Assembly: GCF_001752395.1 (NCBI RefSeq)
Contig: NZ_MKEK01000001.1
Coordinates: 2,347,147 to 2,411,146 of the forward strand
Source of the DNA: Rheinheimera salexigens
GTDB lineage: Bacteria > Pseudomonadota > Gammaproteobacteria > Enterobacterales > Alteromonadaceae
Direction of reading: 5' to 3'
DNA: 64,000 nt
Below are positions 57,766-64,000 of the stretch, one piece after another. Position numbers and translations under genes: made by a program. Position 1 is the stretch's first letter. Each line of letters opens with the position of its first letter. The notes under the pieces are model-generated. The model was not told the DNA's origin. It worked only from the letters and a program-made list of their open reading frames with translations, and did not search any database.

Positions 57766-58515
57766 TTACCGGTCATGATTATTCGCCAGATGTTGCTCTA
57801 TTAACTCACCCAGCTTATCTAAAATCGGTGACATCTCATTAAGGAAATCAGCTTCATTTACTGAGAAGGCTACTACAGGACGCTTGTATAGATAAAAAGA
57901 AATCTTTACGAGAGTAAGTATTCCTGACGATCTTGCGATTTTGCTAATTAAACCGTCAAGTAGACGAACACTTTCGATAAGACTTTTATCCTCATCTTCA
58001 GTCAACGTTTTCTCTAAAAACTGCTTAAAAGATGTTGCACCTTGCATTTCATCTAGATTGCTGAATGTATTAGCATAATTCTGTTTAATCTGAAGGTAGG
58101 TCTGCTCCTTTTCCCAGCCTTTCAATTGAAAAGCGAGAAGTGGTTCTTCTTTTCGAAATTCTCTAAGCGTTGAATTAAACTCAGCTAGAAATGCATCATC
58201 AAAGCTTGGTCGCATACCGCATACTGTATCATTGAACATTTTATAAGCAATTGGCCTTAGTTTTCCCAATGCTTCATCTATAATTGGTTCATCATCAACT
58301 TGGCGATACTTTGCAAAAATTTTCTCCAAAGCACTATCGAAGCCTTTTGATAATTTATCGGCAGTCAAACTAGTACACATCAACGTATGTCTGATTTCTA
58401 ACAGGTAAGACAAAATTAACCTGCGGCAAGCTAATGATTCAGTTCTCACCTTTGCCCAATAACCTAAACTCGCGGGCAGTACCGCTAGCAAAACGGCTAG
58501 AATTTCTTGCTGCAA
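57766..58515 (-). CDS. Membrane-anchored hypothetical protein with island-palindrome promoter
   Basis: The 249-aa protein has an N-terminal hydrophobic helix (ILAVLLAVLPASLGYWAKV) followed by a helical, Lys/Glu-rich region (QTYLQIKQNYANTFSNLDEM and ESVRLLDGLISKIARSSGIL). No family is recognised. The start is TTG 58515, supported by AAGGAA five or six bases upstream. Copy (c) of the island palindrome lies 81 bases upstream, making it a member of the same likely regulon as SIR2-HerA, and a candidate defence effector anchored in the membrane. It converges on the DUF6988-like gene. Confidence 0.65.
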   Translation of the reverse strand: MQQEILAVLLAVLPASLGYWAKVRTESLACRRLILSYLLEIRHTLMCTSLTADKLSKGFDSALEKIFAKYRQVDDEPIIDEALGKLRPIAYKMFNDTVCGMRPSFDDAFLAEFNSTLREFRKEEPLLAFQLKGWEKEQTYLQIKQNYANTFSNLDEMQGATSFKQFLEKTLTEDEDKSLIESVRLLDGLISKIARSSGILTLVKISFYLYKRPVVAFSVNEADFLNEMSPILDKLGELIEQHLANNHDR

Positions 58516-58827
58516 AATAATTCCTTAATAACTGTGAACGAGCGAAATACTGATGATTCTTTGAGCTCATATTTTTGAAATGAATTAGAGCATTTTGCAC
58601 TTTAATAGTGATTAAAGTGCAGCTTTTTAACTGAAATAGTAACAAAGCGTACACCTTGTAAAAAAATAGGTAAATCAGGCACTGCTGTAACCATTTTTGT
58701 GGGCGACTAACATTTGATACACAATGTATTCTGAAAAATTCTTAATCAAGAACAGAAAAACCATTGCTATAAATGATAAAAGTACCTAAGTCTTTCTTTT
58801 CGTAATACCGTGCTCAAAACAAATTGT
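58516..58827. other. Boundary region between the defence genes and the metal-resistance block
   Basis: About 310 bases carry the promoter of the 249-aa gene with the island palindrome and AT-rich sequence after it. No gene is seen, and no terminator with a clear T-tract is found after ynfA. The shift toward more GC-rich coding begins to the right of this gap, so it may be a junction of two acquisitions. Confidence 0.45.
58597..58620. promoter_or_regulatory. Island palindrome, copy (c)
   Basis: GCACTTTAA-TAGTGA-TTAAAGTGC: perfect nine-base arms and the same six-base spacer length as copies (a) and (b). It stands upstream of the 249-aa minus-strand gene with a TCTAAT -10-like hexamer about 20 bases from its centre. 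Confidence 0.75.
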
Positions 58828-59154
58828 TTATCTCGGCGCAAACATGATCACTGCCATGCCTGCGAGCATTAGCACCACGCCAGTCAGATCCCAGCGGTGT
58901 GGTTGAATGCCATCTACTCCCCACAACCAGACTATTGCTATTGTTACGTATACTCCGCCATAAGCCGCGTAAACACGTCCAGCAGCCGTTGGGTGAAGCG
59001 TTAACAACCAGGCAAATAATGCCAGACTGATTGCAGCAGGTAACAGCACCCAGGCTGAAGCTCCTTTTTTCAGCCACAAGTAAGGCAAATAGCAACCGAC
59101 AATTTCTGCTATTGCAGTAATGATAAATAAACCTAACGTTGTAATGACGGTCAC
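58828..59154 (-). CDS. ynfA: YnfA/UPF0060 small membrane protein
   Basis: With GTG 59154 as start (AAGGT eight bases upstream) the protein has 108 aa, the same length as E. coli YnfA, with four membrane helices and the family sequence [20 protein letters not shown] and [20 protein letters not shown] longer ATG start at 59181 would overlap the CDF gene by 26 bases. YnfA resembles small multidrug-resistance transporters; in metal clusters it is a frequent neighbour of CDF exporters. Last gene of the cadR-CDF-ynfA unit. Confidence 0.92.
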   Translation of the reverse strand: MTVITTLGLFIITAIAEIVGCYLPYLWLKKGASAWVLLPAAISLALFAWLLTLHPTAAGRVYAAYGGVYVTIAIVWLWGVDGIQPHRWDLTGVVLMLAGMAVIMFAPR

Positions 59155-59155
59155 T

Positions 59156-60064
59156 TCACTGTACCTTATCCGGGAATTCATCCCGACAATGTTCTTGTGT
59201 TAACTCCAGTTCTATCGTGGTATGTGCTAAATCAAACTGCTCCAATGCGTTAGCAATACGCAGCTTAATATCGGCATAATGGTTTGCAGTAAATGCCTTG
59301 CTGGCATTGGTTACCACATGTGCGGTGAGTACATGATGTTCACCATCAAGCGACCAGAGATGCAGGTGATGAATGCTGTCTAACTCATCAATTTTCAGCA
59401 AAGTATCTTGGATTTCATTTTGCAATTTGCTATCTGGCGCGGCTTGCAGAAATAAACGCGCAGTTGTGCTGAGGTTTCGTAAAACATTAACCAAAATAAA
59501 TAAGGTGAAACCAATAGAAAGCAAAGGGTCAAGGATAGGCCAATCCACAAATTGCAGCACAATAGCCACAATCAAAACTGCAACCCACCCAAGAACGTCT
59601 TCAAGCAAATGCCAATTCAGCACTTTTTCATTCAGTGTATTTCCTTTGCTCAAGCGGTAAGCGGCAAAGCCATTGACTGCAACACCCAGCACAGCTAAAG
59701 CCAGCATTCCCTCTGTCACTGGCATTACCGGGTTAGCCAGCCTCGGTATTGCCTCAGTCAGTACCCAAACCGATCCGGCAATCAATACCAAGCCGTTAAT
59801 TAAGGCGCCAAACAATGACAATCTGCGGTAGCCGTAAGTAAATTGTCGGTTTGCAGACTTTCGGCCAAGCCGGTTCAACAGCCATGCACTGCCAATAGAT
59901 AAGCTATCACCCAGGTCATGCACTGCATCTGCCATAATTGCTGTGCTGTTGGTTAACCAACCGCCGATAAACTCAATTAGGGTAAAACCCACATTAAGAA
60001 AAAAAGCCATAGCGATCCGGTTGTCGCTGTCGTCTTTGATATGTGAATGGTTGTGCTGGTGCAT
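59156..60064 (-). CDS. Cation diffusion facilitator (CzcD-like)
   Basis: The 302-aa protein begins with a His-rich [11 protein letters not shown] and has six membrane helices, with [20 protein letters not shown] near residue 42 (the H-D-x-x-x-D metal site of CDF exporters), then a C-terminal cytoplasmic domain ([20 protein letters not shown] near 232). It exports Zn, Cd or Co in exchange for protons. It lies between cadR and ynfA on the same strand. The precise metal cannot be told from sequence. Confidence 0.92.
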   Translation of the reverse strand: MHQHNHSHIKDDSDNRIAMAFFLNVGFTLIEFIGGWLTNSTAIMADAVHDLGDSLSIGSAWLLNRLGRKSANRQFTYGYRRLSLFGALINGLVLIAGSVWVLTEAIPRLANPVMPVTEGMLALAVLGVAVNGFAAYRLSKGNTLNEKVLNWHLLEDVLGWVAVLIVAIVLQFVDWPILDPLLSIGFTLFILVNVLRNLSTTARLFLQAAPDSKLQNEIQDTLLKIDELDSIHHLHLWSLDGEHHVLTAHVVTNASKAFTANHYADIKLRIANALEQFDLAHTTIELELTQEHCRDEFPDKVQ

Positions 60065-60095
60065 TAAGACTCACCTATTTATTGCTGATAACAAC

Positions 60096-60506
60096 TTAGT
60101 TGGTTTGACTAACGGCTTCATTCAATTGTTTTAAAATACCACAGTGCTCTACCGTGCGCTTCGAGTTGCAGCTAAGACGTAAAGCCTTTAGTTGTTTATT
60201 AAGCTGCGTTAAATCCGCTATGCGACGTTCTACCTGCTCGATATGCTGTTCAATCATCTGATTAACATCATCACACTGCGACATTGGCGAGTCATTCAAA
60301 CTCAGTAACTGACGAATTTCTGCCAAACTCAGATCTAAACTCCGGCAGTGTTTAATAAATAGCAACCGCTCGATATCAGCGTGATCGTAGAGGCGGAAAT
60401 TACCATCGCTACGTAATTTCGCCGCAAGAAGCTGCTCCTTTTCATAGTGACGGATGGTTTGCACAGAACAGCCAGAGATTTTTGCCAGCTCTCCAATCTT
60501 GATCAT
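60096..60506 (-). CDS. cadR: MerR-family Cd(II)/Pb(II)-type regulator, CadR-like
   Basis: The 136-aa protein starts at ATG 60506 (MIKIGELAKISGCSVQTIRH), the usual MerR start; a frame upstream to 60629 has no MerR sequence. It has the winged helix, a dimer helix (QMIEQHIEQVERRIADLTQL) and C-terminal Cys in LRLSCNSKRTVEHCGILKQL, the spacing typical of CadR metal sites. It diverges from the N-domain CDF gene across a 19-bp-spacer promoter with its dyad. It probably activates export genes when Cd, Pb or Zn binds. Confidence 0.88.
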   Translation of the reverse strand: MIKIGELAKISGCSVQTIRHYEKEQLLAAKLRSDGNFRLYDHADIERLLFIKHCRSLDLSLAEIRQLLSLNDSPMSQCDDVNQMIEQHIEQVERRIADLTQLNKQLKALRLSCNSKRTVEHCGILKQLNEAVSQTN

Positions 60507-60520
60507 CTCGATACTGCCTA

Positions 60521-60551
60521 TTGACTCTATAGTAACTACAGAGTTTAAACT
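60521..60551 (+). promoter_or_regulatory. MerR-type promoter and operator (19-bp spacer)
   Basis: TTGACT and TAAACT are separated by exactly 19 bases, the hallmark of MerR-activated promoters. The dyad ACTCTATAGT-A-ACTACAGAGT (60524-60544, one mismatch) overlaps the spacer and is the likely CadR binding site. Confidence 0.82.
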
Positions 60552-60582
60552 AGGTTTCATATCAACCCAAGGTTTATCGGTT

Positions 60583-61488
60583 ATGAATGCAAAATGCTGT
60601 TCCAATGATAAGTGTAGCGAAACGGGCAACAGTGAAAATAGCGCCGTTGATGCACCTGATAAGCATGCAAAATATGCCTACCTTAGTGAATTTAGGGTGC
60701 CTAAAATGGACTGCCCTGCCGAAGAGCGTTTGATCCGTATGGCGCTGGAAACAGTTGAGCCCGGTGTTCTGTTACAGTTTGATATCCGACAAAGGCAGGT
60801 TCGCGTTTTTCACACGGTGAATGCCAATGAAATTACAACAAAAATGCACAGCTTAGGGCTGGGCGCATCGCTGACAAAGACCGGGCCGGTGAAACCCGAA
60901 GAGGTAACGCAGGCCAGACAATCCACAGCATCAGGTTCGCTGCGTGAGGAGTTAATTTTAAAATGGTTGCTGGGCATTAACGCGGTGATGTTTGCAGTAG
61001 AGTTTGTGACCGGTTGGCTGGCTCAATCAACCGGGTTAATAGCCGACTCTCTGGATATGTTTGCCGATGCAGCGGTATACGGAGTTGCGCTATACGCAGT
61101 CGGGCGTAGTAGCAAGGTTCAATTAAACGCCGCACAGCTTGCCGGCTGGCTGCAATTAATTTTAGCTTTTGGGGTGATCAGTGAGGTGATACGGCGCTAC
61201 CTGTTTGGTAACGAGCCAGTGTCGACGTTGATGTTAATTATGGGCGCTATTGCTTTGGTTGCTAATGTGATCTGTCTTTCGTTAATTCATCAACAAAAAG
61301 AAAGCGGCGCGCATATGAAAGCCAGTTGGATTTTCTCTGCAAATGACGTTATCGCAAATGCTGGGGTGATTTTGGCCGGATTATTAGTCACCTGGACCGG
61401 GTCACGCTATCCGGATCTGGTAATAGGGTTCATCATTGGATTAGTTGTACTCAATGGTGCGCGCAGGATTTTACAGCTAAAAGCGTAG
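60583..61488 (+). CDS. CDF-type cation transporter with N-terminal metal-binding domain
   Basis: The protein of about 301 aa begins MNAKCCSNDKCSETGNSEN, a Cys-rich metal-binding tip. An HMA-like domain follows (FRVPKMDCPAEERLIRMALE near residue 38), then a CDF core with GLIADSLDMFADAAVYGVAL near 150 and about five or six membrane helices. It is started at ATG 60583, since sequence before it belongs to the promoter. Fusion of an HMA-like domain to a CDF is found in Cd/Zn clusters. It is transcribed from the CadR-type promoter and would export Cd, Zn or Pb. Confidence 0.85.
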   Translation: MNAKCCSNDKCSETGNSENSAVDAPDKHAKYAYLSEFRVPKMDCPAEERLIRMALETVEPGVLLQFDIRQRQVRVFHTVNANEITTKMHSLGLGASLTKTGPVKPEEVTQARQSTASGSLREELILKWLLGINAVMFAVEFVTGWLAQSTGLIADSLDMFADAAVYGVALYAVGRSSKVQLNAAQLAGWLQLILAFGVISEVIRRYLFGNEPVSTLMLIMGAIALVANVICLSLIHQQKESGAHMKASWIFSANDVIANAGVILAGLLVTWTGSRYPDLVIGFIIGLVVLNGARRILQLKA

Positions 61489-61541
61489 CTTGTTGTTAAG
61501 TCGCAATAGCGCTACCATAGCGCTAACTTACTGAGGGATTT

Positions 61542-61907
61542 ATGTTAGGTCGTACATCAGGCTTATTATTACTGTTGCTGATTATGCTGGATCATGCCGT
61601 GATGGCCTGTGATGCGTTAGTTATGCATTTGCCTGATCATGCCCATGCCTACACTGACCTGCAACATGAACACTGCCACTCAGATACCCTTTTCGACGTA
61701 AGCAGTGAGCAAGTCACTGCACATAACGTTGCACATAACTCTGAGCATGATGCCGACGAACACAGTAATCATGCTCATGTGACCTGCTATATCGCTTTTT
61801 TTCAGGGCATGGAACTGCTTAACTTCCGTGACAGTGTTATAGCCGCTACCCAACCAGGGTTAAACCTCATTAGCTATCGCCCACCGGTGCCGCCGCCAAA
61901 TATCTGA
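61542..61907 (+). CDS. His-rich small exported protein (CzcI-like position)
   Basis: The 121-aa protein has a signal-like N terminus (LLLLLLIMLDHAVMACDAL) and a His/Asp/Glu-rich centre (DHAHAYTDLQHEHCHSDTLF and SEHDADEHSNHAH), ending in a Pro-rich tail (SYRPPVPPPNI). Small His-rich proteins with such tails occur just before czcCBA operons and are thought to bind or sense metal in the periplasm. No catalytic motif is visible. GAGGG precedes the ATG. Confidence 0.72.
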   Translation: MLGRTSGLLLLLLIMLDHAVMACDALVMHLPDHAHAYTDLQHEHCHSDTLFDVSSEQVTAHNVAHNSEHDADEHSNHAHVTCYIAFFQGMELLNFRDSVIAATQPGLNLISYRPPVPPPNI

Positions 61908-61958
61908 TCCTGCTTGTTTATCTTTTTTTATTAACGATTAACTTTCAGGAGCATACCC

Positions 61959-63203
61959 ATGCGTATGAGACTAATGCTGCCAGCAATACTGGCGGCGGTA
62001 TTTTGCGCGCTTCCGCTACGTGCAGAGCCGCAAGCACTGACATTACAACAGGCAATAGATAAAACACTGCAACACAACCCGCAGCTGCATCAGTTTAAAT
62101 TTACCCAACAGCGACTGCTGGCAGAGCGTGATGTGCAAAGCCTTAAACCCGGTTATCAACTCGGTGTAGAGCTTGAGAACGTTGCGGGCACCGGAGAGGC
62201 CAGAGGGCTGGCCGGTGCTGAGCTGACAGTCGCCTTATCTTCCGTGATAGAGCTGGATAACAAAGCTCAGTGGCGCGCTGCGGTAGTAGACGCCAGGCTC
62301 AATACTCTTGATTGGCAGCAACAAGCGCAAACCCTCGATGTGCTGGCCGAACTTACCCGCAACTACATTAATCTGCTAGCCAGCCAGCAGGAATTGACAC
62401 TGACAGAAGAGGCAGTAGAGCTCTCAGAAGCCCTGCTGCAAAGCGCTGAAAAACGTGCCGCCAGCGGTGCCTTGTCAGATGCTGAAATCATGAGGGCAAA
62501 GGCGCAACTGGCTCAGGTTCAGATCGGGCGGGACGCCCTGTTGCAGCGCATTGAGCGGCAAAAGATAGCCATAGCACGTTTTTGGGGTGATACCAGCGCC
62601 AACTTTAACGTTGTGGCAGGTAATTTGTTTGCTTTTGGTCAAAGCCGCCCTTTTGCCGAGCTGTATCAGCGGCTGCAACAATCGCCGGCGTTAACCATTT
62701 TTGCCTCTGAACGTCGGTTAAAAGACGCTGAAGTGCGACTGGCGCAAAGCCAAAACCGCGCAGATCTGAGTTGGCAAGTAGGGGTAAGACGCTATCAGGC
62801 CAGTGACGATACAGGCCTTACCTTTGGTATCTCAGTGCCATTATTTGCTGAACGTCGCAATAGTGCAGCCATCGAAGCTGCGCTGGCAGAGCGAAACAAT
62901 GTCGAGTATCGGCAGCAGGATAGCTTACTGATCCTGCATGAACGCTTGTTTGATGCCTACTCGCAACGACAGCAATTTATTACCAGTCACCAACAGTTGG
63001 CGCAGTACGTGATCCCCAACCTGGAACAAGCGCTGGATCTTACGCGTGATGCATACCAGCGCGGGCGCTCAAATTATCAAGATTGGCTTAATGCCCAGCA
63101 AGAATTGTTGCAGGCAAAAAGACAAATACTGGAAACCGCCACTGCGGTGCTATTGAGCCAGGCGACGATTGAACAGCTTACCGCCGAGCCGGTAACGCAG
63201 TAA
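61959..63203 (+). CDS. TolC/CzcC-family outer-membrane efflux protein
   Basis: The 414-aa protein has a signal peptide (LMLPAILAAVFCALPLRA) and two outer-membrane-factor repeats: LTLQQAIDKTLQHNPQLHQF at the N terminus and a second helical-barrel half with YQRGRSNYQDWLNAQQELLQ near residue 366, typical of CzcC/TolC. It forms the outer channel of a tripartite metal exporter with the adaptor that follows. CAGGAG lies upstream of the ATG. Confidence 0.92.
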   Translation: MRMRLMLPAILAAVFCALPLRAEPQALTLQQAIDKTLQHNPQLHQFKFTQQRLLAERDVQSLKPGYQLGVELENVAGTGEARGLAGAELTVALSSVIELDNKAQWRAAVVDARLNTLDWQQQAQTLDVLAELTRNYINLLASQQELTLTEEAVELSEALLQSAEKRAASGALSDAEIMRAKAQLAQVQIGRDALLQRIERQKIAIARFWGDTSANFNVVAGNLFAFGQSRPFAELYQRLQQSPALTIFASERRLKDAEVRLAQSQNRADLSWQVGVRRYQASDDTGLTFGISVPLFAERRNSAAIEAALAERNNVEYRQQDSLLILHERLFDAYSQRQQFITSHQQLAQYVIPNLEQALDLTRDAYQRGRSNYQDWLNAQQELLQAKRQILETATAVLLSQATIEQLTAEPVTQ

Positions 63204-63281
63204 CTGACAAGATTATTGCCCCGGTGCCGCACTTCATTAACTGTGCGACGTGGCAAACAGAATATACAGGAAGATAGCATT

Positions 63282-64000
63282 ATGAAGTCACATGTAACAC
63301 TGGCAATGTTTATTGCAGCCTGGCTGATGCCGATGCAAGTAATGGCCGCCAATGAGCAAGAACATGCGCATGTCCATGCCAAAGAGCAAGCGGTAAAACC
63401 GCAATCTGACGCTAAGAAAAATGAAGAGCACGAAAAACACGGCGAGAACGAAGAACATGAAGAACACAATGAGCATGAAGGGCACGACGAAAACGACGAG
63501 CATGAACACAATGAAACCCTGAGCAGCCGCATTAGTGATGATATGGCTACGGCGGTAAATATTGTCACAGACCGTGCTGACAGCCAGCGATTACGCCAAC
63601 ATCAGGTTGTTTATGGCAAGCTTAGCGCTGATCCAAACCGCATCAGCCATGTTAATGCCCGTTTTCCCGGTATTCTTACCTCGGTGAAATTCTCGCTGGG
63701 TGACAGCGTAAAAGCAGGCGATGTACTGGCCGTTGTTGAGTCAAATGAGAGCTTAAATACCTATGCCATTAAAGCACCAATTGACGGCGTTATTATTCAG
63801 CGCAGCGCCAATGTTGGTGAGGTCGCACAGCAGCAGACGCTATTCAGCATTGCTGATTTTGGCAGCCTGTGGGCAGATTTTCGCCTGTACCCGTCACAAC
63901 AAGTTGCTGTCGCGACAGGACAAAACGTGGTCATTCTGGCCGCTGACACTGAGATTAACGGCGTAATTGCACATATCATCCCGTCATTAACCCAGCCCTA
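63282..64000 (+). CDS. CzcB-like RND periplasmic adaptor with His/Glu-rich N-domain (cut by window edge)
   Basis: The frame starts at ATG 63282 with AGGAAG upstream and stays open to the right edge (about 239 codons). A signal peptide (MFIAAWLMPMQVMA) is followed by a metal-binding run with repeated EHEEHNEHEGHDENDEHEHN-type sequence from about residue 45 to 75, then an adaptor barrel-sandwich core (VNARFPGILTSVKFSLGDSV, IKAPIDGVIIQRSANVGEVA, FGSLWADFRLYPSQ). It would join the CzcC-like channel to an RND pump just outside the window. Confidence 0.92.
   Translation, partial: MKSHVTLAMFIAAWLMPMQVMAANEQEHAHVHAKEQAVKPQSDAKKNEEHEKHGENEEHEEHNEHEGHDENDEHEHNETLSSRISDDMATAVNIVTDRADSQRLRQHQVVYGKLSADPNRISHVNARFPGILTSVKFSLGDSVKAGDVLAVVESNESLNTYAIKAPIDGVIIQRSANVGEVAQQQTLFSIADFGSLWADFRLYPSQQVAVATGQNVVILAADTEINGVIAHIIPSLTQP

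Noticed and set aside
60454..60582. Longer N terminus of the HMA-CDF gene
   Set aside because: That stretch overlaps the CadR-type promoter and the cadR start; ATG 60583 begins the Cys-rich metal tip.

Overview
The window reads as chromosome of a moderately low-GC gammaproteobacterium, most likely an Alteromonadales member of the Rheinheimera/Alishewanella kind. This rests on the XrtA-type PEP-CTERM gene set, a PsrA-FadE pair, a DUF3080 lipoprotein, an AUU-started infC and the overall gene style. The genus cannot be fixed from sequence reading alone.

Bases 1-26194 are the downstream part of an exosortase-A (XrtA)/PEP-CTERM exopolysaccharide locus. It holds the end of the amidotransferase, pyruvyltransferase, GT30-like and TPR genes, a polysaccharide deacetylase, a FemAB/GNAT-like enzyme, a DegT-fold enzyme, exosortase-associated hydrolases 2 and 1, VanZ-type membrane proteins, an MBOAT plus SGNH-like O-acylation pair, the PLP decarboxylase, acyl-CoA ligase and ACP set, wecC, the TPR lipoprotein prsT, one PEP-CTERM substrate with a probable sigma-54 promoter, a ThiF-fold enzyme and the PEP-CTERM acyltransferase. 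The exosortase itself is not in the window. Three genes here are out of frame: the TPR gene at an A8 run, the decarboxylase at a G8 run, and the VanZ region by two apparently compensating shifts.

Bases 26300-45120 are ordinary core genome: psrA-fadE with a likely PsrA box, an HD-GYP protein, dipeptidyl peptidase IV, upp, an alpha/beta hydrolase, an NlpE/META lipoprotein, thrS-infC-rpmI-rplT, a fructosamine kinase, a pteridine reductase-like SDR, a CPXCG protein, riboflavin synthase, a MATE transporter, a DUF3080 lipoprotein and tRNA-Val(GAC).

Bases 45200 to about 58800 form an integrated element beside the tRNA gene. It has an XRE repressor with two operator-like palindromes, a small excisionase-like protein, a tyrosine integrase, several tiny proteins, a broken gene, a SIR2-HerA antiphage operon, a PD-(D/E)XK-like/DUF6933 pair, and a run of 42-aa peptide, HicA-like protein, ankyrin protein and DUF6988-like protein. 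A 24-bp palindrome, GCACTTTAA-N6-TTAAAGTGC, lies upstream of three separate minus-strand units including SIR2-HerA. It looks like an island-specific operator.

Bases 58800-64000 are a metal-resistance block: ynfA, a CDF exporter and a CadR-type MerR regulator on minus. On plus, from a 19-bp-spacer MerR promoter, come a CDF with an N-terminal metal-binding domain, then a His-rich small exported protein, a CzcC-like outer-membrane channel and the start of a His/Glu-rich CzcB-like adaptor cut by the window edge.
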